Of a stretch of DNA of 64,000 nucleotides, positions 53,902 through 62,325 are shown piece by piece. The stretch covers positions 1-64,000 of the forward strand of contig JAUQWO010000025.1 of assembly GCA_030835135.1 (NCBI GenBank). Direction: 5' to 3'. The stretch's first letter is position 1, and each line of letters starts with the position of its first letter. The notes beneath the pieces were generated by a model. It saw only the letters and a program-made list of their open reading frames with translations. It was not told the DNA's origin and did no database searches. A program made the position numbers and the translations under genes. The DNA comes from Bacteroidota bacterium (GTDB lineage Bacteria; Bacteroidota; Ignavibacteria; UBA10030; UBA6906).

Positions 53902-54938
53902 CCGTCAGGGCGGCCAGAGCGAACGAGCCGGAGAGCGCAACCGTGACCCGGCCAGCAGACCAGGCGCCATTGCTGGAACAGGTGCTCGAGCTCATGCGCG
54001 ATCCCGCGTCGAGCGTGTCGCAGCTCGGCGCCGTCGTTGCGACGGACCGTGATCTCAGCGAACGCATCATCCAGCGTGCGAATTCGCCGGTCCTGGAAAT
54101 GCCATCGCGCGTGGCAACCGTCTCCGAAGCCATCACCGTGCTGGGCTTCGATGCCCTGCGCGATACGCTGATGCGCATGGTGGTCTCCGGTGCACTGCAG
54201 ACCGTTGTGACCCTGTTCTCGCAGTATGAACAGTTCTGGCGTCATTCGATCGCATGCGGACTGGCGTCCCGGTTGCTTGCCCGCAAACACAAACTGGTCC
54301 ATCCAACGGATGCATTCATCGCCGGATTGTTCCATGATCTCGGATTGCTCATCCCGGCGGGTGCGGTGGATGGTTCGATCCGGTCGGTGCTGCAGAAGTC
54401 GCGGCCGGCCGGCTCGCCCGAGGATCATGAGCAGGCCGGGGCTGCCCTCGTGGAGCGTTGGGGCCTGGGCGCGCGCATCGTGGAAGCAGTGCGGTGCCAT
54501 CACCAGCCCGCCGCGGCCGTCGCCGATCCGGCGCTCACGGCCACGGTCCACATTGCGGATGTGCTCTGTCACCGGATGGAGATCGGGGCGTACGGCGCCG
54601 ATCATGTCGGGACGATCGCGCCGGGTGCGCTGGCGCTGCTCGGACTGACGGAAGAGGACCTTGTGGTGGAGCGGCTCACGGAAGAGACCGCACTGCTGAA
54701 GCATGATCTGGAACAAGCCCCGTCGTTCGACCGCCTGGTGTCCGCACTACGGTTGTCGCTGGTGGAGGCGGTCGGCAAGCTGCCGTATCAGGAACGGCTG
54801 GCACTTGCCCTCTGCTACCAGGAGGGGTTGACAATGGGGGAGGTCGCGAACCTGATGGGTGTGACCGAACCCGAAGCACGTCAGGTCCACGACAATGCCC
54901 TGGGCCGGCTTGCATCGATCATTCATGACTGTGTCTGA
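53898..54938 (+). CDS. HDOD protein with C-terminal sigma-70 region 4-like domain (copy 2)
   Basis: A 346-residue protein from ATG 53898, which overlaps the previous stop (ATGA) and has GGAG eight bases upstream; ATG 53892 would add two residues. The HDOD part shows [42 protein letters not shown] and HIADVLCHRME. The C-terminal 60 residues (54753-54935) align to FliA region 4 with about 20 identities in 58 by eye (LPYQERLALALCYQEGLTMGEVANLMGVTE). It is diverged from copy 1, so the fusion is old or arose twice. Likely a signalling protein acting on transcription of flagellar genes. Confidence 0.87.
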   Translation: MTVRAARANEPESATVTRPADQAPLLEQVLELMRDPASSVSQLGAVVATDRDLSERIIQRANSPVLEMPSRVATVSEAITVLGFDALRDTLMRMVVSGALQTVVTLFSQYEQFWRHSIACGLASRLLARKHKLVHPTDAFIAGLFHDLGLLIPAGAVDGSIRSVLQKSRPAGSPEDHEQAGAALVERWGLGARIVEAVRCHHQPAAAVADPALTATVHIADVLCHRMEIGAYGADHVGTIAPGALALLGLTEEDLVVERLTEETALLKHDLEQAPSFDRLVSALRLSLVEAVGKLPYQERLALALCYQEGLTMGEVANLMGVTEPEARQVHDNALGRLASIIHDCV

Positions 54939-54956
54939 CGGGAGAATGGCCACGAC

Positions 54957-55832
54957 ATGATGTCACCCGAGACAATAAAGGAAAAGGTCCAGACGATCAT
55001 CCAGCTGCCGGCGCTGCCGACGATCGCGATGGAGATCGTCGATCTGGTCGACAACCCGAAGACCAGCGCATCGAAGCTTGGGAAGCTGATCTCGACCGAT
55101 CAGGCCCTGACGGCCAAGGTGCTCAAGATCGCGAATTCGCCGTTCTACGGCTTCCCGCGGAAGATCTCGACCATCGACTTTGCGATCATCGTCCTGGGCT
55201 ACGATGCCCTGAAAGAGATCGTGATCTCGATCTCGCTCGTGAGTTCGCTGCAGAAGAAGGGTGATGCGATGTTCGATGCCAAGGGGTTCTGGGACCATGC
55301 CATCATGAGCGGCGTGCTCGCGCGGCGCCTGGCCCGTGACCTCGGCTACCGTGTGTCGGGCGAGGTTTTCGTTGGCGGATTGCTCCACGATATGGGTGTC
55401 TCGGTCCTTCACCGGTACTTCAAGAGCGAACATAAGCGGATCATGGAGATCGTCCGTGAGACCGATCTGACGGCCCTGGAGGCGGAAGAGAGCGTTCTCG
55501 GCGTGACGCACGCCGAGGTCGGTGGCTGGCTTGCCGAACGGTGGAACCTGCCGAGCCATCTGGTGGAAGCGATCTCCATGCACCATACGCCGGGCAGGGC
55601 GGAGAACAACAAGGAGCTTGTTGCGCTGATCCACTGTGCGGACGTGTTTGCCGGGCGCATGGCGGCGCAGACGGTGGAGTTCGACAAAGGGATCGATTTC
55701 GATCAGGAGGCGCTGAACCGTCTCCAATTGACGGATGCAGCGGCACTGCAGGATTACATGGAGAATTACCGGGAGCTCGTGAAGGGCGACCTGGAAGCGG
55801 TCACACAGTTTGAACAGACGCGGGAGGCGTGA
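54957..55832 (+). CDS. HDOD domain protein without sigma-like domain
   Basis: A 291-residue, classic HDOD protein: LPALPTIAMEIVDLVDNP, KVLKIANSPFYGFPRKISTI, FWDHAIMSGVLARRLA, GGLLHDMG and AISMHHTPG. It ends with a short acidic tail and lacks the sigma4-like extension of its two upstream neighbours. Tandem ATG codons at 54957 and 54960. The end overlaps a histidine kinase gene, so it may modulate that kinase, as seen for HDOD-kinase pairs elsewhere. Confidence 0.92.
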   Translation: MMSPETIKEKVQTIIQLPALPTIAMEIVDLVDNPKTSASKLGKLISTDQALTAKVLKIANSPFYGFPRKISTIDFAIIVLGYDALKEIVISISLVSSLQKKGDAMFDAKGFWDHAIMSGVLARRLARDLGYRVSGEVFVGGLLHDMGVSVLHRYFKSEHKRIMEIVRETDLTALEAEESVLGVTHAEVGGWLAERWNLPSHLVEAISMHHTPGRAENNKELVALIHCADVFAGRMAAQTVEFDKGIDFDQEALNRLQLTDAAALQDYMENYRELVKGDLEAVTQFEQTREA

Positions 55833-57211
55833 CCATTACGTCGGCCATGGAACACGGGACCAAACGAAAGAATCGGACGCAATTGCTGGAGGAAGGCCTT
55901 CCGCAGTTCGAACAGTTCATCGAGAGCCGTGAGAACTACATCAAGGCCCTCGAGAAGACGATCGACGTGCTGCGGGCGGAGAATGTCCAGTTCACACAGA
56001 ACAATCTGGCGATCCGCAGTTCGATCGATGAACTGGTCGCCACCCAGCGTCTCTCCAACATCATCAGCACCGCCACGGAACCCGAACTGATCGTGAGCGC
56101 GTTGATCGAGCTGACCCGGCAGGTGATCCCCGTGCTGGACTGCAACATCTTCCTGTTCCACACGACCTCGGGCAAGCTGCTCCCGTTGTCCTCGAAGGGT
56201 GCGCCACGTCTGCAGGCCGAAGCCGAGCACCAGCTCGAGGCCGGCATCGTGGACTGGGTGATCGCCGAGAAGAAGACCGTCATCATCCCGGACCTGGAGC
56301 ATATGCTCGCGAAGTCGAGCGCGCGCAACTTCGTGATCGTTCCGCTCATTCTCCGGTCCCAGGGGATCGGGATCTTCATCATCCATACCGAGAAGCCGCA
56401 GCAGGAGTTCTCGAACCAGGACATCCAGCTGCTGTCGGTGCTGGCGAACCAGACGGCCGTGGGGGTGGAGAACTGGCGGACGTACAAGCAGCTCCTCAAG
56501 GCGAACGAGGAGCTCAAGGCCTCGCAGGCCCAGATGGTGCAGGCCGCAAAGCTGGCGGCGATCGGCGAACTGGCGGCAGGCATCGCGCACGAGATCAAGA
56601 ACCCCCTGCAGGTGCTCATGCTCCACCTCGAACTCGTCCAGGCCGGCAGGCCCCTGCCGAACTGGATCGAGATGTTCAGCAAACAGCTCAAGCGCCTGTC
56701 GGATATCACCCTGCGCCTGATGAACTTCTCGCGCAATGCCTCCGAAGAGGTGACCGCGGAACCGATCGATGTCAACCGCGCGATCGAAGATATCGTCATG
56801 ATGGTCCAGCATGAGTTCGAAGGGAATGGGATCGACATCGAGCAGAGCCTTGCGCAAGATCTGCCGCCGGTCGGCGGGAATGGGAACTATCTGCAGCAGG
56901 TGTTCCTGAACCTGCTCATCAACGCCCGCGATGCGATGCCGAAGGGGGGCACAGTGGCGGTGTCCACCAGTCTCACCGGGTTCCACGTGTGCATCCGCTT
57001 CACGGACACGGGCACGGGCATCGCGAAGGACCTGCAGGAGAAGATCTTCAAACCGTTCTTCAGCACGAAGGGCGACAAGGGGACCGGGCTCGGGCTCGCG
57101 ATCTGCAGCAAGATCATCGCGCAGCACAAGGGGGATATCAGGGTTGAAAGTGAGATCGGCAAGGGTACGACGTTCACCATTTTTCTGCCAGTGTGGAGAG
57201 GAACACGATGA
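55829..57211 (+). CDS. GAF histidine kinase of NtrB/FleS type
   Basis: A 460-residue soluble kinase. N-terminal coiled coil (about 15-70), GAF domain (about 75-225), HisKA with GIAHEIKNPLQVL, then HATPase with NARDAMPKGG, DTGTGI and GTGLGLAI. The HEIKNPL box and lack of an attached receiver resemble NtrB, AtoS and FleS kinases that feed NtrC-family sigma-54 activators. This suits the sigma-54-like flagellar promoters here, but no such activator is encoded in the window. GTG 55829 overlaps the HDOD stop; ATG 55847 is an alternative. Confidence 0.9.
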   Translation: MTITSAMEHGTKRKNRTQLLEEGLPQFEQFIESRENYIKALEKTIDVLRAENVQFTQNNLAIRSSIDELVATQRLSNIISTATEPELIVSALIELTRQVIPVLDCNIFLFHTTSGKLLPLSSKGAPRLQAEAEHQLEAGIVDWVIAEKKTVIIPDLEHMLAKSSARNFVIVPLILRSQGIGIFIIHTEKPQQEFSNQDIQLLSVLANQTAVGVENWRTYKQLLKANEELKASQAQMVQAAKLAAIGELAAGIAHEIKNPLQVLMLHLELVQAGRPLPNWIEMFSKQLKRLSDITLRLMNFSRNASEEVTAEPIDVNRAIEDIVMMVQHEFEGNGIDIEQSLAQDLPPVGGNGNYLQQVFLNLLINARDAMPKGGTVAVSTSLTGFHVCIRFTDTGTGIAKDLQEKIFKPFFSTKGDKGTGLGLAICSKIIAQHKGDIRVESEIGKGTTFTIFLPVWRGTR

Positions 57212-58353
57212 GATCGGTCGTTTGCACGTTGGTCCTAACAGTGGTGCTGGGTGTGCCGGGCACGGCATGGGCCCAGGAGATGTCGGTATTGAACACCGTC
57301 AGCGCCTCGGTCGTGGGCGGACATACGCGCGTTGCGTTCCGGTTCGCGGGTGATGTCCGATTTTCCACCGAACCGGCCAAGAATGGCGTGCGGATCGTGT
57401 TCTCCCGAACGCGTCCGGCATCGACGCCGGTGCTGAGCCGCCGGCTGCTCAACGCAGGGCCCCTCGAAAGCATCGGCTTCCATCGCCCCGCTATGGACAG
57501 CATCATTGCGGTGCTCGCGTTCGTGCAGGGGAGCACCTACCGGTGCGTGTGCCCGGCAAGTGGCAATGAACTGTATGTGGATGTGAACGGGAGTGCTGCG
57601 GTGCGTCAGGTGCCCGTGGCGAAACCCGCCCCGGCGAAACCCGCCCCCGCACCGGTGGTCGCGGCCCAAGCGCAGCAGCAGGCACCCGAACAGGCCCGCC
57701 CTGCCGGCGGATCGTCGCTGATCGACATCCCCGGTGTCGCACGGATGCAGATGGAACGCGAGAGCGCCACAGCAACACGACGCACCGGAGGGTCAACATC
57801 CCTGACAATGCCCGTCCTCGTGGCGGTCAGTGTTGGTGTGAGCCTGGCCATCACGGCGGTCGCCCTGCTGCTTCTTGCGAAGACGATGCAGCGTGAGCCC
57901 GCGCCCGCCCCGACCCCGGTCGTTACAGCGGCCGCGCGGCCGAAGGCAGGCATCGCGGCCCAGGTGAAGGCGTACCAGCAGCAGCCGGTGCTCCCGGAAC
58001 CGGAAGAAGATGATGATATGAAGCCGGAACCTGAGAGGGTCCGGGCACTCTTCAATGCCCCGGTGCGGGAAGAAGAACCGGACGAGGATGCCGGCCGCGA
58101 GACCTCCCTGCAGCTGGCCCGGACGTTCCGGCGCGGGAGCGAGGAGATCACGCTCGCCCGGAAATTCCACGAACGGCCCTCACCGGCATTGACGCCGGCG
58201 AAGATGCAGACCGTCATGGCGCGCGCGACGACCAAGAGTCAGCGCCTGACGGCAGCGCGGAAGCTCGGTGTGGGCCGCGGTGAGTTTGACCTGGCAGAGA
58301 AACTGAAGGCACTGTCGCAGCCACCGGTAACGAACGAGGAGAAGCGGGGATGA
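57208..58353 (+). CDS. Periplasmic AMIN-like protein with central transmembrane helix
   Basis: A 381-residue protein. Signal peptide (about 1-21, ending AWAQ), then an AMIN-like beta domain (about 22-120; VSASVVGGHTRVAFRFAGDVRFST). An Ala/Pro linker leads to a TM helix (about 200-225; MPVLVAVSVGVSLAITAVALLLLA). The cytoplasmic tail (about 230-381) is acidic then basic with repeated LARTFRRGSEEI and LARKFHERP-like motifs. AMIN domains target proteins to peptidoglycan or secretin complexes. Its start overlaps the kinase stop and its stop overlaps flgF, so a flagellar role is likely. Confidence 0.72.
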   Translation: MRSVVCTLVLTVVLGVPGTAWAQEMSVLNTVSASVVGGHTRVAFRFAGDVRFSTEPAKNGVRIVFSRTRPASTPVLSRRLLNAGPLESIGFHRPAMDSIIAVLAFVQGSTYRCVCPASGNELYVDVNGSAAVRQVPVAKPAPAKPAPAPVVAAQAQQQAPEQARPAGGSSLIDIPGVARMQMERESATATRRTGGSTSLTMPVLVAVSVGVSLAITAVALLLLAKTMQREPAPAPTPVVTAAARPKAGIAAQVKAYQQQPVLPEPEEDDDMKPEPERVRALFNAPVREEEPDEDAGRETSLQLARTFRRGSEEITLARKFHERPSPALTPAKMQTVMARATTKSQRLTAARKLGVGRGEFDLAEKLKALSQPPVTNEEKRG

Positions 58354-59093
58354 TCAAGGGCATCTATTCTTCCGAGGCCGCGATGCGGCCCAAGATGGCG
58401 CGGATGGAAGTTCTCGCGAACAACCTCGCGAACATCAACACGACGGGTTTCAAACGGGACCGTGTCTTCGTCCGCATGCTCGAACAATCCGCCCAGGCGG
58501 CGGCAGATGGGCGTGGCGACATGACCGGCGTGACCACGGGACGGTATATCGATACCACAGCCGGTTCGTTGCAGCAGACCGACAATCCGCTGGACCTGGC
58601 GATCGACGGGGACGGCTTCTTTGCGGTTCAGACGCCCCGGGGAACGCGGTTGACCCGCAACGGGAACTTCACCCTGAGCACGGAGGGCGTGTTGACCACG
58701 TCCGAGGGATACCCCGTCATGGGCGTGAACGGCGCGATCCGATTGCCCGAGCGTGACCGGCTGGATGTCCGTTCCCTGTCGGTCTCGCAGTCCGGCGAGG
58801 TCGTCCTGAACAAGGAGCCTCTGGGCCAGCTGCGCATCATGGTGCCGGAGCGGCCGGATGCGTTGCAGAAGGACCATGAGTCGCTGATGTTCGTGGACCA
58901 GAGTGAACGGCTCCTGGATGTTGCGCCGGACAGGGTCAATGTCCGTCAGGGGTTCGTTGAAGAATCGAACGTGGAAGGCATCGAAGAGATGATCGCGATG
59001 ATCGAACTGAGCAGAGGGTTCGAAACAGACCAGAAAATGATCCAGTCGCAGGACGCGACGCTCGACCGGTCCTTAGAGATCGGCCGGGTGTAA
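58350..59093 (+). CDS. flgF: Flagellar rod protein FlgF
   Basis: A 247-residue proximal rod protein. N-terminal EVLANNLANINTTGFKRD, middle DNPLDLAIDGDGFFAVQTPRGTRLTRNGNF and C-terminal QGFVEESNVEGIEEMIAMIELSRGFETDQKMIQS match FlgF/FlgG. Shorter than FlgG downstream. ATG 58350 overlaps the preceding gene. Confidence 0.94.
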   Translation: MIKGIYSSEAAMRPKMARMEVLANNLANINTTGFKRDRVFVRMLEQSAQAAADGRGDMTGVTTGRYIDTTAGSLQQTDNPLDLAIDGDGFFAVQTPRGTRLTRNGNFTLSTEGVLTTSEGYPVMGVNGAIRLPERDRLDVRSLSVSQSGEVVLNKEPLGQLRIMVPERPDALQKDHESLMFVDQSERLLDVAPDRVNVRQGFVEESNVEGIEEMIAMIELSRGFETDQKMIQSQDATLDRSLEIGRV

Positions 59094-59120
59094 CGACAAC
59101 ACCGTGAGAGGAGAGGAAGT

Positions 59121-59912
59121 ATGAACAGAGCATTGCGCACTGCGGCGACCGGGATGTACGCACAGCAGTTGAACGTCGACACGATCGCACACAACCTGGC
59201 CAACGTGAATACGACCGGGTTCAAGAAGAGCCGTCCGGAATTCCAGGACCTGATGTATCAGACCCTGAAGACCACCGGCGTATCCCAGAATCCGAATGTG
59301 CAGGTGCCCGGCGAATTGCAGGTCGGCACCGGCGCGATCCCCATCTCCACGAACCGGAGCTTCATTCAGGGTGACATGCAGCCCACCCAGAACCAGCTCG
59401 ATGTCGGGATCGAAGGCGAAGGGTTCCTGCAGGTCCGCCGTCCTGACGGCACGATCGCCTACACCCGCGACGGGTCGTTCAAGATCTCGGGCGAAGGGAC
59501 CCTGGTGACCTCGCAGGGGTACCTGGTGGAACCGGCGCTGACCTTCGCGGACGATACCGCCTCGATCTCGATCGCCACGGATGGGACGATCGAGGCCACG
59601 TCGACGGGAAGTGCGGAATCGTTCAAGGTGGGACAGTTCGAGCTTGCGAAATTCATCAACCCTGCCGGACTCCGTTCGATCGGCGGGAATCTCTTCGTGG
59701 AAACGGTGGCCTCGGGGACGCCGATGGTGGGCATGGCCGGCAGCGAAGGATTCGGCGAGATCAAGCAGGGCATGCTCGAATCATCGAACGTCGATGTGGT
59801 GGAAGAGATGGTGAGCATGATCACCGCGCAGCGGGCCTATGAGATCAATGCCAAGACCATCAAGACCGTCGAAGACATGTTATCGATCGCGAACAACGTC
59901 AAACGTGGCTAA
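59121..59912 (+). CDS. flgG: Flagellar distal rod protein FlgG
   Basis: A 263-residue protein near FlgG consensus: MNRALRTAATGMYAQQLNVD, HNLANVNTTGFKKSR, TQNQLDVGIEGEGFLQVRRPDGT and LESSNVDVVEEMVSMITAQRAYEINAKTI. AGGAGAGGAAG precedes ATG 59121. It forms the distal rod through the P and L rings. Confidence 0.97.
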   Translation: MNRALRTAATGMYAQQLNVDTIAHNLANVNTTGFKKSRPEFQDLMYQTLKTTGVSQNPNVQVPGELQVGTGAIPISTNRSFIQGDMQPTQNQLDVGIEGEGFLQVRRPDGTIAYTRDGSFKISGEGTLVTSQGYLVEPALTFADDTASISIATDGTIEATSTGSAESFKVGQFELAKFINPAGLRSIGGNLFVETVASGTPMVGMAGSEGFGEIKQGMLESSNVDVVEEMVSMITAQRAYEINAKTIKTVEDMLSIANNVKRG

Positions 59913-60627
59913 GCTGATCACCATACTGGCGGCTGCCCTCGGTGCCGCATACCTGCTCACCAGCTGTGCGGTGGCCGGAGGGTTCAGCGTCGTCCGTGCA
60001 GAGGAGCTGCGCGAGGCGGTGCGCGCATACCTCGTCCAGCGCGAAGGTGAGGCCGTGGAGCGCACGGAGCTGTCGTTCCGGTCCGTGCCGGACAGCATCG
60101 GCATCACTGCGACGGCGTACGACCTCCGGGTCGGGATGGGATCGTCGACACGCGCACGCGGGCCGGTCGGGTTCGTCGTGGAGGTGGTGGTGGGCGGACA
60201 GACGGTGCACCGTTGCCTGGTCACGGCGGTCATCCGCTCGTTTGACACCGTGCTGGTGGCGGACAGGACCATCCTGCGCGCAGTGACCCCGGTTGCAGAG
60301 GATGTCCGGCGTCTGCGGATCGAGACGACGGGAATCGACCGGGCCCTGGTTTCCGCGTTGGATGATCTGATGGGACAACGCACACGGAGGGTCATCACCA
60401 GGGGCAACATACTGTACAGGGACATGTTCGAAGGTGTGCCGCTGGTCCGTCAGGGTTCGCCGGTGTCCGTCCGGGTCACGTCGGGCTCCGTTAGCGTCAC
60501 GGCAGAGGGTGTTGCGTGCCAGGATGGCAGGTTCGGAGAATGCATTGAGATCACGGTCCCTGGCAAGGCCGGGCGGCTGAAGGCATGGGTGGCCGACGAT
60601 CGTACCGTTGCCATCCGGGCAGATTGA
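59905..60627 (+). CDS. flgA: Flagellar P-ring assembly chaperone FlgA
   Basis: A 240-residue protein. The C-terminal part (ITRGNILYRDMFEGVPLVRQGSPVSVRVTSGSVSVTAEGVA) is the SAF/FlgA domain. GTG 59905 overlaps flgG and starts a hydrophobic leader ending LLTSC21, a good lipobox, so this FlgA is predicted to be a lipoprotein. That is unusual, since FlgA is normally a soluble periplasmic chaperone. It precedes flgH and flgI. Confidence 0.88.
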   Translation: MAKLITILAAALGAAYLLTSCAVAGGFSVVRAEELREAVRAYLVQREGEAVERTELSFRSVPDSIGITATAYDLRVGMGSSTRARGPVGFVVEVVVGGQTVHRCLVTAVIRSFDTVLVADRTILRAVTPVAEDVRRLRIETTGIDRALVSALDDLMGQRTRRVITRGNILYRDMFEGVPLVRQGSPVSVRVTSGSVSVTAEGVACQDGRFGECIEITVPGKAGRLKAWVADDRTVAIRAD

Positions 60628-60640
60628 GAAAGGGAGTGTC

Positions 60641-61210
60641 ATGAAAACAACGATCATCGCGCTGTTCCTGTGTGCCTCCGTCGCGGGCGGCCAGACCATG
60701 CGCTCGAGCATCGGGAGGTCACTGTTCTCCGATCAGAAGGCAACGATGCCGGGCGATGCGGTGACGGTCGTCGTCGTTGAGGTGTCGAGCGCATCGAACG
60801 ATGCAAGCACGTCCGCCGGACGTGCCAGCAATCTCTCGCTCTCCGGCTCCGGCAACTCCTCCGGGACTTCGCTTGCCGACGTCTCGCTGGGCGTCGGGAC
60901 CGGGAATTCGTTCAAGGGTGAGGGGTCGACATCGTCGCGTGGATCGATCCGGGCACGGATCAGCGCACGCGTGGACTCCGTGCTCGCCAACGGGAATCTG
61001 GCGATCACCGGCAACCGTACGATCGAGATCAACGGCGAGGAACAGATCATCTCGCTCTCGGGGATCGTGCGTCCATCGGATATCCAGTCGGACAATTCGG
61101 TCTTCTCGTACAACATCTCCGATGCCCACATCGTGTTCAAGGGCAATGGCATGGTGGACCGGGCGCAGGGCCCGGGGTGGATCACGAAACTGTTGCATTG
61201 GCTCTTTTGA
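60641..61210 (+). CDS. flgH: Flagellar L-ring protein FlgH
   Basis: A 189-residue protein with FlgH segments PGDAVTVVVVEVSSASNDAS, GSIRARISARVDSVLANGNLAITGNRTIEINGEEQIISLSG-like sequence and GIVRPSDIQSDNSVFSYNISDAHI. ATG 60641 follows AAAGGGAG. The leader ends SVAGGQ and looks like a signal peptidase I site; no lipobox is seen, although FlgH is classically an outer-membrane lipoprotein. Confidence 0.93.
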   Translation: MKTTIIALFLCASVAGGQTMRSSIGRSLFSDQKATMPGDAVTVVVVEVSSASNDASTSAGRASNLSLSGSGNSSGTSLADVSLGVGTGNSFKGEGSTSSRGSIRARISARVDSVLANGNLAITGNRTIEINGEEQIISLSGIVRPSDIQSDNSVFSYNISDAHIVFKGNGMVDRAQGPGWITKLLHWLF

Positions 61211-61221
61211 GCGAGGGTGAC

Positions 61222-62325
61222 ATGAGAACGAAACTGACAGTCGTAGCGATCGCGGTGATCCTGTGCGTGCAGGCCGCATCCGGTGTGGTCCGGATCAAGG
61301 ACATCGCCTCCGTCCAGGGTGTGCGCAATCAGCAGCTCATCGGGTACGGGCTTGCTGTGGGCCTGAATGGCACCGGGGATACGCAGCGGTCCACATTCAC
61401 CCTGCAATCCGTTTCCAGCATGTTGAAGCGTTTCGGCATCACGGTCCCGCAGTCGGATCTCCGGCTGCGCAACGTCGCCGCCGTCATGGTCACGGCGACC
61501 GTGCCGGGATTCACGCGGGAAGGCGCTGCGATCGATGTGATCGTGTCGTCGATGGGCGATGCCACAAGCCTGCAGGGGGGGACGCTCCTGATGACGCCCA
61601 TGGCCGGCATCAATGACAGTCTGTATGGCATGGCCCAGGGGCCACTGTCGGTGGGCGGCATGAGCGTCCGTGCGAATGGCAACGAAGTGCGGAGGAACCA
61701 TACGGCGGCCGGTCGGATCCCCGGCGGCATGATCATGGAGAAAGCGGTGACCAGTTCGCTCATGCAGGATTCCACGGTGGGGATCTCTCTGCAGCAGGCG
61801 GATTTCACGACCGCAACGCGTGTGGCGGAGGCGGTGAACCAGAAGGTTGGTGAGCGCATAGCGAATCCGGTGGATGCATCGAGCATCGCGGTCCGGGTGC
61901 CGGAGGCCTTCCGGAAGGACGGGCGCCTGGTGGAGTTCATCTCTCTCGTCGAGCTTCTCGAAGTGCAACCGGATGTGACGGCGAAGGTGGTGATCAATGA
62001 GCGGACGGGCACGATCGTGGTGGGTGGCGCGGTCACGATCCTTGCCGCTGCCATTTCACACGGCGGATTGAACATCGAGATCGAATCGGTGCCCATGATC
62101 TCCCAACCGGCACCATTTTCCCAGGGGCAAACGGTGTCGGCCCAGTTGACGGCGGTGTATGCAAATGAGGATAGCACGACGGTGACGGCCTTTGAGGGAG
62201 CCGCAACGGTCCAGGATGTTGCGAAGACATTGAATGCGTTGAAGGTGACGCCGAGGGATATCATCGCGATCTTCCAGGCGCTGAAACGGTCGGGTGCATT
62301 GAATGCTGAACTGGTGATCATCTGA
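61222..62325 (+). CDS. flgI: Flagellar P-ring protein FlgI
   Basis: A 367-residue periplasmic ring protein. Signal peptide (about 1-20), then RIKDIASVQGVRNQQLIGYGLAVGLNGTGD, the strongest family motif. Later ATVPGFTREGAAIDVIVSSMGDA and VRVPEAF also match. ATG 61222 lies 11 bases after flgH. It overlaps flgJ by one base. Confidence 0.96.
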   Translation: MRTKLTVVAIAVILCVQAASGVVRIKDIASVQGVRNQQLIGYGLAVGLNGTGDTQRSTFTLQSVSSMLKRFGITVPQSDLRLRNVAAVMVTATVPGFTREGAAIDVIVSSMGDATSLQGGTLLMTPMAGINDSLYGMAQGPLSVGGMSVRANGNEVRRNHTAAGRIPGGMIMEKAVTSSLMQDSTVGISLQQADFTTATRVAEAVNQKVGERIANPVDASSIAVRVPEAFRKDGRLVEFISLVELLEVQPDVTAKVVINERTGTIVVGGAVTILAAAISHGGLNIEIESVPMISQPAPFSQGQTVSAQLTAVYANEDSTTVTAFEGAATVQDVAKTLNALKVTPRDIIAIFQALKRSGALNAELVII

